This document shows positions 1 through 6,636 of a DNA stretch of 13,400 bases, piece by piece (position 1 is the stretch's first letter; each line of letters opens with the position of its first letter). The notes under the pieces are model-generated. The model saw only the letters and a list, made by a program, of their open reading frames with translations, was not told where the DNA came from and did no database searches. Both the position numbers and the translations under genes were made by a program. The stretch is from positions 1 through 13,400 of the forward strand of contig JAMONC010000120.1 in assembly GCA_027066725.1 (NCBI GenBank). The letters are read 5' to 3'. The stretch comes from Desulfobacterales bacterium (lineage in GTDB: Bacteria; Desulfobacterota; Dissulfuribacteria; Dissulfuribacterales; JAMONC01).

Positions 1-71
1 AAACAAGATAAATTTAAGACTAAAAAATAAATATTGATTCCTAAAACGTAAAAAAATTAAAGAATGTTTGA

Positions 72-183
72 TGTTTCATTTTTAAACATATGTTTCAGCT
101 AAAAAAATTTAATGATTTTAGTTAGTTATAAATATTATGTTTATTTCTGAAACACTTAAGTATTTATATTTGTCTATGAAACT
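72..183. promoter_or_regulatory. Putative upstream activator sites (TGTTTA-N4-TGAAACA dyads)
   Basis: Two full dyads of the form TGTTT-N7-AAACA lie at 72-88 and 138-154. Read on opposite strands they agree at 13 of 17 positions and give the consensus TGTTTA-N4-TGAAACA. Two weaker copies follow the same geometry: 91-107 (TGTTTCA half intact, other arm AAAAA) and 167-183 (TATTT-N7-AAACT). The array lies about 80-180 bases upstream of the start expected from the sigma-54 promoter at 231-247. That is the normal place for enhancer sites of NtrC-type activators. The activator encoded at 3557-4957 is the obvious candidate ligand, but this is inference. Confidence 0.55.
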
Positions 184-230
184 GAATTAAAATTCATAAA
201 AAACTTAATAATTTCAATAGGTTATATTAT

Positions 231-247
231 TTGGAATATTTTTTGCG
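231..247 (+). promoter_or_regulatory. Candidate sigma-54 promoter of the TSUP permease operon
   Basis: The sequence TTGGAATATTTTTTGC carries GG at 233-234 and GC at 245-246 with exactly ten bases between them, the invariant spacing of sigma-54 -24/-12 elements. TTGG and TTGC both match the consensus, while the CACG after the GG is not conserved. Transcription would start near 258, leaving a leader of about 130 bases. The NtrC-type activator in the same locus supports the call. Confidence 0.6.
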
Positions 248-321
248 GTAAAAATAGACAAAGAATTTTTAAATGAAGGGAGGGATCGGTAGTATTTAAA
301 GATTTTTTATTAATTTTAGTT

Positions 322-344
322 CCGTAACTTTTTATTTGTTACGG
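322..344. repeat. Perfect 7-bp inverted repeat in the permease leader
   Basis: CCGTAAC (322-328) and GTTACGG (338-344) are exact reverse complements around a nine-base AT loop, in an otherwise very AT-rich leader. The repeat lies after the predicted sigma-54 start and about 35 bases before the Shine-Dalgarno. It could be an operator for a second regulator or an mRNA hairpin. No U-run follows, so a terminator is unlikely. Confidence 0.5.
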
Positions 345-390
345 TTTACATAATTAAGGTGTTCACTAAAACACTATATAGGAGGAGGAG

Positions 391-1413
391 ATGAAGGAAG
401 CCAACAACCCCAAAAAAACAAAATGGAAAGTAGTTCTTAGGGTTATAGGCGTAATTTTATTACTATGTTTAGCAATAGCAGAATTAGCATGGGCTAAAAA
501 TGTCGCAAGTTCTTCTGAGCTCGCAAAGGGTGATCCGTGGTGGATGTGGCCAGCAATTTTGTTTGTTTTTACTTTTACAATCGGTTTAATTGCTCCGGTT
601 TCCGGAGTAGGTGGTGGAGTCTTGTTTGTCCCTATTACAACAGCTTTTTTCCCTTTTAGTGTTGATTTTATTAGAGGTACTGGTCTTGTGATGGCAATGT
701 GTTCTGCTATTTCTTCTACCCCTACACTTGCTAAAAAGGGACTTGCTAGTCTTAAAATAATGGCACCTGTTGTTGTAGTTTCTATGGCTTTTTCTATTAT
801 AGGAGGTATTGTTGGCCTTTGGATTACAAATGCCTTTCCTTCTGGGAAATATTATATAGATATAGCGCTAGGTATTATCCTTTGGTTTATCTTTTATGTT
901 ATGCTGACCTCTAAAAAGGTTGAGTTCCCTGAAGTTACTCATATAGATAATTTTTCTAGAAAATTGGAAATGAAAGGTGAATGGTATGAGCCTAACTTAG
1001 GTGAGGTTGTAGAATACCATACTACTCGTTTCTTTGCAGGGCTTCCTACTTTTGCTTTTGTTGGATTCATCGCAGGAATGTTTGGTCTTGGTGCAGGCTG
1101 GGCAAACGTACCTGTTTTAAATCTTATTATGGGGGCTCCTATTAAGGTTGCTACATCAACAAGTATGATGATTATTACTCTTAATGATGCGGCTGCTGCA
1201 TGGGTATATCTTTCTAAAGGTGCAATGCTTCCACTAATTGTTGTTCCTTCTGTTGTTGGTATTAGTATTGGAGCAAGAATTGGGGCTAAACTTGCTGTAA
1301 AAGCAAAGCCCAAGGTAGTTAGATATTTAGTTATGGCAATAATGCTCGGTGCTGGAATATTAGATGTTATAAAGGGCTTAGGTGGACTTCATATAATTCC
1401 TAAGATTTTATAG
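391..1413 (+). CDS. TSUP (TauE/SafE) family permease
   Basis: This is a 340-residue polytopic inner-membrane protein of the TSUP family, whose members move sulfur-containing anions such as sulfite, sulfoacetate or taurine-derived compounds. The internal duplication is clear. The first half carries PVSGVGGGVLFVP at 69-81 and the second carries GMFGLGAGWANVP at 229-241, the paired glycine-rich motifs of the family. Hydrophobic segments lie near 14-34, 52-82, 95-110, 122-148, 155-172, 217-245, 255-274, 280-300 and 311-328. A hydrophilic loop at about 173-212 separates the halves. The start is set by GGAGGAGGAG directly upstream. The next gene follows after 17 bases and encodes a small membrane partner. 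Substrate and direction cannot be read from sequence. Regulation by the sigma-54 promoter at 231-247 is likely. Confidence 0.9.
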   Translation: MKEANNPKKTKWKVVLRVIGVILLLCLAIAELAWAKNVASSSELAKGDPWWMWPAILFVFTFTIGLIAPVSGVGGGVLFVPITTAFFPFSVDFIRGTGLVMAMCSAISSTPTLAKKGLASLKIMAPVVVVSMAFSIIGGIVGLWITNAFPSGKYYIDIALGIILWFIFYVMLTSKKVEFPEVTHIDNFSRKLEMKGEWYEPNLGEVVEYHTTRFFAGLPTFAFVGFIAGMFGLGAGWANVPVLNLIMGAPIKVATSTSMMIITLNDAAAAWVYLSKGAMLPLIVVPSVVGISIGARIGAKLAVKAKPKVVRYLVMAIMLGAGILDVIKGLGGLHIIPKIL

Positions 1414-1430
1414 ACAAGGAGGGAAGGACA

Positions 1431-1853
1431 ATGGCAGAAGAATATAAGATTCAAAATCCTGAGATGAATATTGCCTTTGCCAATACTATGAATATAGCAT
1501 TTTATATATCTTTGATAGTACTATTAGGAGCAGGTTTTGCATATCTTCTTGGTTTCCATCAATTTACTGATCCCGTACATGTTGCAAAGTATTGGGGACA
1601 GTCAGCCAGTTATTTCTGGTTACATGAGAAAGGTATAGCTCCTAATGGATATGGTTACTTTTTAAATCACATCCACTACATGGATTGTCTTTCTATATTT
1701 GGGATTGCTTGTGTTGCTATGGTTCCATTTATAAGTTTAATATCAGCATTTTTTAAAGCAGATGGGGCATATAAGCTTATTATCTTATTACTTATGGCAG
1801 AGTTCTTATTCGCTATATTTAAACCTTATATAATGCATGTAGCAGGAGAATAA
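1431..1853 (+). CDS. Small three-helix membrane protein, DUF1634-like
   Basis: The product is 140 residues with three hydrophobic segments (about 23-41, 84-106 and 113-130) and a hydrophilic stretch rich in aromatic residues and His at 42-83 (QFTDPVH, NHIHYMD). The last two helices, with a P-F-I-S-L-I-S turn and a D-G-A-Y-K link, resemble DUF1634 proteins, which are often encoded beside TauE/SafE permeases. That match is from memory, not a search. A strong AAGGAGGG at 1416-1423 sets the start, 17 bases after the permease stop, so the two are translated from one message. It is probably an accessory subunit of the permease. Its biochemical role is unknown. Confidence 0.75.
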   Translation: MAEEYKIQNPEMNIAFANTMNIAFYISLIVLLGAGFAYLLGFHQFTDPVHVAKYWGQSASYFWLHEKGIAPNGYGYFLNHIHYMDCLSIFGIACVAMVPFISLISAFFKADGAYKLIILLLMAEFLFAIFKPYIMHVAGE

Positions 1854-1915
1854 CATTAAGATAAAAAAGGCGCAGCCACAGCCACTAAAATACATACTAG
1901 GTCCTTCTACTTAGT

Positions 1916-2022
1916 AGGGTCCTCTGAATAAATTGAAGCTCTGGTTCCTGTAGAAGATTTCTATCCTAATCTCCTGTGCTCAGAAAGCTCCTTTTCCCTT
2001 CGCGCTAAATTCAGAGGACCCT
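1916..2022. repeat. 107-bp element with perfect 14-bp terminal inverted repeats
   Basis: AGGGTCCTCTGAAT (1916-1929) and ATTCAGAGGACCCT (2009-2022) are exact reverse complements enclosing 79 bases. An internal hairpin TAGAA-GAT-TTCTA lies at 1951-1963, and a looser pairing links AGCTCTG (1937-1943) with CAGAAAGCT (1981-1989). Base composition is richer in G and C than the flanks. The ends recall IS5-group terminal repeats, so a small non-autonomous element (MITE) is possible. A structured small RNA is the alternative. No target duplication is obvious at the edges. Confidence 0.6.
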
Positions 2023-2027
2023 TTTTT
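1917..2027 (+). terminator. Rho-independent-type terminator after the permease operon
   Basis: The right arm of the long inverted repeat ends in GGACCC and runs straight into TTTTTT at 2022-2027, the classic end of an intrinsic terminator for plus-strand transcripts. The pairing arm lies about 80 bases upstream, which is a long loop unless the interior folds as well. A second GGTCCT at 1900-1905 could compete for the same 3' arm. It probably separates the permease operon from the kinase operon. Confidence 0.5.
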
Positions 2028-2039
2028 CCTTTTCTAATT

Positions 2040-2054
2040 ATAAGACTGTCTTAT
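2040..2054. repeat. Short inverted repeat ATAAGA-CTG-TCTTAT
   Basis: A perfect 6-bp inverted repeat with a three-base centre lies just after the T-run of the terminator and about 30 bases upstream of the candidate kinase promoter. It could be an operator, or simply chance in AT-rich DNA. Confidence 0.35.
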
Positions 2055-2083
2055 TTTACAGTTTCTTATAGCCTCTCCTTTAT

Positions 2084-2111
2084 TTGCACGAATTCCAAAA
2101 TATGTTAAAAT
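2084..2111 (+). promoter_or_regulatory. Candidate sigma-70 promoter of the kinase-regulator operon
   Basis: TTGCAC (2084-2089) and TAAAAT (2106-2111) are separated by 16 bases and match the housekeeping -35/-10 consensus at 4 of 6 and 5 of 6 positions. Transcription would begin near 2118, giving a leader of about 30 bases before the ATG at 2149. AT-rich DNA produces such matches by chance, so confidence is moderate. Confidence 0.4.
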
Positions 2112-2148
2112 ATATTAAACTTGTGTATTGTATATTTTTAAATTTTTT

Positions 2149-3519
2149 ATGGAAAAGTACACTCCAGAGTTTTCCTCAATAGAAACTGTAGACAGTCTTA
2201 AAGATTGGGTATCTCCATCTACTATCAAAGGCAAGTTAGTTATAAGTTTTGTTTTACTGATTATAGCCACTGGTATATGTAATACTATTTCTTTATTTTC
2301 TATTTCAAAACTTCAAAATAATATCAATGTATTAAAATATCTCTACAGAGCTAGTCAAACAATTTTATATTTAAAGTATGATGATAATCAGAACACCCAT
2401 AAATTAAAAAAACAACTTATAACTTATCTTAAATATTTAGAAAGTTCTAGTGACATTGATTCAAATACCAAAAGAGAACTGAATCATTTTATAAAAAAAA
2501 TTGGGTCCAATAAGTTAACTCCATATACTATTGATAGATTATCTTCAATACTAAGGGATTTATCTCTTAAAACAGAAAGTGAAGCTACTTTTAGTAAAAG
2601 ATTGACATTATGGTTTATGATATATTTACCACCAGTATATATATTTGCTAGTGCTTTGCTTGCTATATGGGTTATTTCTCCATTAGAAAAAATTAGAAAA
2701 AGTGTCTCTAGCATTATGGAAGGAGAAAGTACAACCCTTCCTATTGAAAGTGCTGCGAATTGTAAAGAATGTGCTGAACTAGTTTATGCAATAAATAAAA
2801 TGTTACATGCCTTAGAATGTAAACATCATCAACTTATTCAATCAGAAAAGATGGCTGCTCTAGGACGAGTTACTGCATCCATTGCTCATGAAATTAACAA
2901 TCCTCTTAATAATATTCTTTTAAGTGCAGATCTTTTATTAGAAGAACAAGATATTCCGCCAGAGACAGAAGAAGTTTTAAAAGATATAGTTACACAAACA
3001 GTAAGAGCAAGAAAGATTGTTAGACATCTTTTAGAGTTTTCTAGAGCAGGTAAGCCTTCAGCTAAAGCACAAATTGATCTTATTGCTTTGATAAATGAGA
3101 CTCTAAATATGTTAAGACAACAATTAAAAATAGGGAAAATAAAGGTTTTTAAAGATCTTCCTACTACATTTGTTTGTGTAGAGGGTAATCCTACACAGTT
3201 GCAACAAGTGCTTGTGAATATTATTCTAAATAGTATAGAGGCGATGGATGCTGGTGGACAGTTGATGATTCGCCTTGAGAAGACCTCTAGCGAAGCTATT
3301 ATCAAGATTGCTGATACGGGACCTGGTATTCCACCTGAAGTTGCTGACCATATATTTGACCCATTCTATACGACTAAAACAAAGGGTACAGGATTAGGAC
3401 TTTCTGTTAGTTATGGAATAGTAAAGGAACATGATGGAGATATAAGATTAGAAAGTGAGCCAGGAAAAGGTGCAGTATTTTATATTCATTTACCATTGGC
3501 TCCTAAGTATCAATGTTAA
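2149..3519 (+). CDS. Membrane sensor histidine kinase, NtrB/AtoS-like
   Basis: This is a 456-residue histidine kinase. Hydrophobic helices at about 29-50 and 152-176 enclose a mainly helical, presumably periplasmic sensor region of about 100 residues. A HAMP-like segment (177-228) follows, then the phosphoacceptor box SIAHEINNPLNN with His247. The ATPase domain has the N box (NIILNSIEAM, Asn361), G1 (DTGPGIP, from 389), F box (FDPFYTTK) and G2 (GTGLGLS). All catalytic motifs are intact. An unusual CKEC (Cys205, Cys208) sits in the HAMP-like region. A TTG in frame at 2128 would add seven hydrophobic residues. I prefer the ATG at 2149, although neither start has a visible Shine-Dalgarno. The response regulator gene follows after 37 bases, so the two form a cognate pair. 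Confidence 0.9.
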   Translation: MEKYTPEFSSIETVDSLKDWVSPSTIKGKLVISFVLLIIATGICNTISLFSISKLQNNINVLKYLYRASQTILYLKYDDNQNTHKLKKQLITYLKYLESSSDIDSNTKRELNHFIKKIGSNKLTPYTIDRLSSILRDLSLKTESEATFSKRLTLWFMIYLPPVYIFASALLAIWVISPLEKIRKSVSSIMEGESTTLPIESAANCKECAELVYAINKMLHALECKHHQLIQSEKMAALGRVTASIAHEINNPLNNILLSADLLLEEQDIPPETEEVLKDIVTQTVRARKIVRHLLEFSRAGKPSAKAQIDLIALINETLNMLRQQLKIGKIKVFKDLPTTFVCVEGNPTQLQQVLVNIILNSIEAMDAGGQLMIRLEKTSSEAIIKIADTGPGIPPEVADHIFDPFYTTKTKGTGLGLSVSYGIVKEHDGDIRLESEPGKGAVFYIHLPLAPKYQC

Positions 3520-3556
3520 TTTTTAAGATTGGGATATTTTTAAATAAGGACTTTGT

Positions 3557-4957
3557 ATGGAAGATAATAAGGCTGCAAAGAGAATCATAATTATTGATGA
3601 TGAATTAGTTACAGTAAGACGCCTTGTTCAAGCCTTAAAGAAGGACAATTATGATGTAGAGGGTTTTGTTTCTGCAAAGAAAGCTCTTTCAAGGATTAAA
3701 GAGTCTCCTCCTGAAGTAGTTGTTACAGATGTAAGACTTGGAGAGATGGATGGAATTAAATTAATGGAGGAGATAAAGTCTATTGCTCCAGAGACTGCAG
3801 TTATAATAATTACAGGATATGCTTCTATAAGTCATGCAGTAGAGGCAACCAAAAAAGGAGCTTTTCACTATTTAGCAAAACCTTTTAGATTAGGAGAATT
3901 AAAAAACCAAATTCAAAAAGCCATAGTACATATAGAAGAAAAGAAGAAAAAAGACCAGATAGAATATAAATTAAAACATAGTTCTAGATTTGGTGAAATT
4001 ATTGGTGTATCCCCTGCAATGAAGAGAGTTTTTAAAACTATTGTTCAAATTGCCCAAGTTGATTGTAACGTATTTATACAAGGTGAAAGTGGTACAGGAA
4101 AAGAATTGGTTGCACGAGCATTGCATGCCAATAGTCCTAGATCTTCAAAGCCTTTTATATCTTTTAACTGTGGTGCATTTACAGAGGAGCTTGTAACAAA
4201 TGAACTTTTCGGACATGAAAAAGGAGCATTTACTGGAGCGGTTTCAACTAAAATAGGACTTTTAGAGGCTGCAAATGGTGGTACTGTATTTTTTGATGAG
4301 ATTGGTGAGATGCCTCTTTCTATGCAAGTTAAACTCTTACGTGTTATCCAAGAGCGAAGTTTTAGACGAGTTGGAGGTATTGAACCAATACATTTAGATG
4401 TTCGTTTTATTGCTGCAACTAATCGAGATATAAAAAAGATGGTAGAAGAAGGAAGGTTTCGGCAAGATTTATTTTATCGTTTAAAAGTAGTAATGATAGA
4501 GCTTCCACCTCTTAGAAAACGTCCTGAGGATATACCTTCTTTAGCCGTACATTTTGCTGCTAAGGCCGCTAAAAAATTTGGTAAAAAGACACCAAATATT
4601 TTAGAAGAATTTATAGAACCCTTAAAATCATATTCCTTTCCTGGAAATGTTAGAGAATTAGAACATATTATTGAAAGGGCAGTGGCACTTACTCAAGATG
4701 ATACCTTAAAGGGTTCAGATTTACCTCCAGAAATTTTAGCAGAAGTCAATAAGACTAAAGAAGTGACTAATAAAAAAGAAAAAGAAGAGGTTAGACCCCT
4801 TAAAAGTCTTGAAAGAGAATATATATATGATGTTTATAGAAAAACTGGATTTAATCAGACAGAAACCGCACGGATTCTTGGAATTTCGCGTACAACTCTC
4901 TGGAGAAGATTAAGACATTTTAATCTCTTACATAAACAAGGAGAAGAATCAAATTAA
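3557..4957 (+). CDS. Sigma-54-dependent response regulator (NtrC family)
   Basis: The product is 466 residues with three domains. The receiver (about 9-122) has acidic Asp14/Asp15, phosphoacceptor Asp58, Thr86 and Lys108. The AAA+ domain (about 145-385) has Walker A GESGTGKE at 176-183, the sigma-54 contact loop GAFTGA at 223-228, Walker B TVFFDEIGE at 243-251, arginine-finger region FRQDLFYRL and sensor II GNVREL. A Fis-type helix-turn-helix lies at about 419-455 (NQTETARILGISRTTLWRRL). Everything needed to activate sigma-54 RNA polymerase is intact. AAGGA at 3546-3550 sets the start. It is the likely partner of the kinase just upstream and the best candidate to bind the dyads at 72-183. Length is normal for the family. 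Confidence 0.95.
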   Translation: MEDNKAAKRIIIIDDELVTVRRLVQALKKDNYDVEGFVSAKKALSRIKESPPEVVVTDVRLGEMDGIKLMEEIKSIAPETAVIIITGYASISHAVEATKKGAFHYLAKPFRLGELKNQIQKAIVHIEEKKKKDQIEYKLKHSSRFGEIIGVSPAMKRVFKTIVQIAQVDCNVFIQGESGTGKELVARALHANSPRSSKPFISFNCGAFTEELVTNELFGHEKGAFTGAVSTKIGLLEAANGGTVFFDEIGEMPLSMQVKLLRVIQERSFRRVGGIEPIHLDVRFIAATNRDIKKMVEEGRFRQDLFYRLKVVMIELPPLRKRPEDIPSLAVHFAAKAAKKFGKKTPNILEEFIEPLKSYSFPGNVRELEHIIERAVALTQDDTLKGSDLPPEILAEVNKTKEVTNKKEKEEVRPLKSLEREYIYDVYRKTGFNQTETARILGISRTTLWRRLRHFNLLHKQGEESN

Positions 4958-6435
4958 TTCTTTTTAATTTCAATCCTCCATTTTGTTCCTTCTGGACTAT
5001 CCTCAAGAATGATACCTTTTTGTAAAAGTTCATCTCTTATCTGATCTGCTTTTTCCCAGTTTTTCTGAGACCTGGCCATGTTTCTTTCTTCTATAGCCGT
5101 CTCTAGTTCCTCAAGATTCATACCTTGTTGAGATAATAGAGCTATATTTCTTTCGTATATAAATTCATTGGGATCTTTTTCTAAAAGTCCTAATATGTTT
5201 GATAGTTTTGTAATATTTTTTATTCCTTTTTCGAAAATAGGTAGGTATAAGCAAGAAGGCTTCTTTTTATATGAATCTATAACCTTATTTAATGCTTTTA
5301 CACCTTCAAATAGGTATCCTAATGCCTGAGCAGTATTAAAATCATCATCCATTGCTGCTAAGAATTTATCTTTTAGTCCCTCCAATAATGTATCTGCTTT
5401 TTTTGCTTCGTCTGAGATAGCTCTTTGTTTTTTGATTTTTTTATTTGTTAATTCTTGGGCAGTAGCAATAGATGTGTAAAGGCGCATTATAGCAGATTCA
5501 GCCTCAGAAAGTGCTTCTTTGGAAAAATCTAAGGGGCTTCTATAGTGTTTTGATAGTAGAAAAAGTCTAAGAGCCTCTGGAGTATATTCTTTTAGCAGGT
5601 CTTTTATAGTAATAAAATTACCTAGCGATTTAGACATCTTATCGCCTTTTATGGTAACAAAACCATTGTGCATCCAAAAACGTACAAATTCCTTCCCTGT
5701 AGCTGCTTCAGATTGAGCACGTTCATTTTCATGATGGGGGAATATTAGATCTAGTCCACCCCCGTGTATATCAAGTGTTTCTCCTAGATATTTCATACTC
5801 ATTGCAGAGCACTCAATGTGCCATCCAGGTCTTCCTGGTCCCCAAGGGCTTTCCCATGAAGGTTCTCCAGGTTTGCTAGCCTTCCAAAGGGTGAAATCCA
5901 TAGGATCTTTTTTCTTTTTATCTACAGCAATTCTTGCACCTGCTCTAAGTTGCTCTATATCCCTTTTAGAAAGGGCACCATAGCTTTTGAAGCTTCTTAC
6001 AGAAAATAGTACATCTCCTTGGGCTACATAGGCATATCCTTTATCTATAAGTTTTTGAACAAGCTCAATAATCTCTGTAATATGTTCTGTTGCTTTTGGT
6101 TCTATATCGGCTCTTAAAACCCCTAAAGCATCCATGTCTTCATAAAAATGTTTTATTTCTCTTTCAGATAGTTCTTTACAACTTATTCCTTCTTGATTGG
6201 CACGTTTTATAATTTTATCATCTATATCTGTAAAATTTCTGACAAAAGTAACTTCATATCCTAGAAACCTTAGATATCTGACAACTGCATCAAATACTAC
6301 TGCAGATCTTGCATGTCCTATATGGCATCTATCGTATGCGGTGATTCCACATACATATATACCTACTTTTCCTGGAATAAGCGGAGTAAAGTCTTCTTTT
6401 TTTTGGGTAAATGAGTTGTATATCTTTAATGCCAT
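4954..6435 (-). CDS. cysS: Cysteinyl-tRNA synthetase
   Basis: This class I aminoacyl-tRNA synthetase charges tRNA-Cys in the cytoplasm. At 493 residues it has a normal length. The HIGH motif is at 38-41 (CHIGHARS) and KMSKS at 266-270. The zinc ligands expected from the E. coli enzyme are all present as Cys29, Cys209, His234 and Glu238. The C-terminal anticodon-binding part contains the typical WEKADQIRDEL and ends in GTKWRIEIKKN. The start at 6435 (MALKIYNSF) is chosen over a start at 6480, because AGGAAGG lies just upstream of it and the extra 15 residues do not resemble the family. Its stop codon overlaps that of the convergent response regulator in a shared TTAA. Confidence 0.97.
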   Translation of the reverse strand: MALKIYNSFTQKKEDFTPLIPGKVGIYVCGITAYDRCHIGHARSAVVFDAVVRYLRFLGYEVTFVRNFTDIDDKIIKRANQEGISCKELSEREIKHFYEDMDALGVLRADIEPKATEHITEIIELVQKLIDKGYAYVAQGDVLFSVRSFKSYGALSKRDIEQLRAGARIAVDKKKKDPMDFTLWKASKPGEPSWESPWGPGRPGWHIECSAMSMKYLGETLDIHGGGLDLIFPHHENERAQSEAATGKEFVRFWMHNGFVTIKGDKMSKSLGNFITIKDLLKEYTPEALRLFLLSKHYRSPLDFSKEALSEAESAIMRLYTSIATAQELTNKKIKKQRAISDEAKKADTLLEGLKDKFLAAMDDDFNTAQALGYLFEGVKALNKVIDSYKKKPSCLYLPIFEKGIKNITKLSNILGLLEKDPNEFIYERNIALLSQQGMNLEELETAIEERNMARSQKNWEKADQIRDELLQKGIILEDSPEGTKWRIEIKKN

Positions 6436-6470
6436 CTTAGAAGTCCTTCCTAAATAGAAAATGATAACAT

Positions 6471-6498
6471 AATTTAACACAAATAAGAGCTATTGCAA
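6471..6498 (-). promoter_or_regulatory. cysS: Possible cysS promoter
   Basis: Read on the minus strand, TTGCAA (6493-6498) and TAAATT (6471-6476) are 16 bases apart, matching the sigma-70 consensus at 4 of 6 positions each. The site is about 35 bases upstream of the chosen start. It is a weak match in AT-rich DNA. Confidence 0.3.
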
Positions 6499-6564
6499 AA
6501 ACAAGTTGACTCTTATTAGAGATATCTACCTAAATCTCCCTCTACTGTTCAAGAATCTCTTATT
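6482..6564. repeat. Three copies of CTCTTATT between cysS and motA
   Basis: AATAAGAG at 6482-6489 is the reverse complement of CTCTTATT at 6510-6517 and again at 6557-6564. The first two form an 8-bp inverted repeat with a 20-base centre. The third lies inside the spacer of the sigma-28-like promoter. A regulator acting on both divergent genes could bind here, but no known factor is recognised. Confidence 0.35.
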
Positions 6565-6575
6565 TAAACCGATAA
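6549..6575 (+). promoter_or_regulatory. Sigma-28 (FliA) type promoter of the motAB-pilZ operon
   Basis: TCAAGAAT (6549-6556), eleven bases, then ACCGATAA (6568-6575) fits the flagellar consensus TAAAGTTT-N11-GCCGATAA with exact spacing. The -10 matches at 7 of 8 positions and the -35 at 5 of 8. Transcription would begin near 6583, about 55 bases before motA. Stator genes are classic late flagellar targets of sigma-28. Confidence 0.65.
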
Positions 6576-6636
6576 CAGGATAGAAATATATAACAATTTT
6601 TTAAACTTATTAATTTAAAAAAACGGTAAAAAAATT

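Noticed and set aside
84..95. Perfect 12-bp palindrome AAACATATGTTT
   Set aside because: It is made by the end of one dyad meeting the start of the next, so I treat it as part of the array rather than a separate site.
273..299. 8-codon upstream frame in the permease leader, possibly a leader peptide
   Set aside because: No Shine-Dalgarno precedes its ATG, and it contains no regulatory run of codons, such as repeated Cys or other amino acids, that would suggest attenuation.
939..1313. 124-codon open frame on the minus strand inside the TSUP permease gene
   Set aside because: It is antisense to a well-supported membrane protein, has no Shine-Dalgarno and does not resemble any family. It is a shadow frame.
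1890..2030. SRP RNA or tmRNA in the intergenic structured region
   Set aside because: The conserved SRP tetraloop and asymmetric-loop sequence and the tmRNA tRNA-like ends are absent on both strands. Only generic structure remains.
2886..3305. 139-codon minus-strand frame inside the kinase gene
   Set aside because: It lies across the HisKA and ATPase motifs of the real gene and has no translation signal or recognisable domain.
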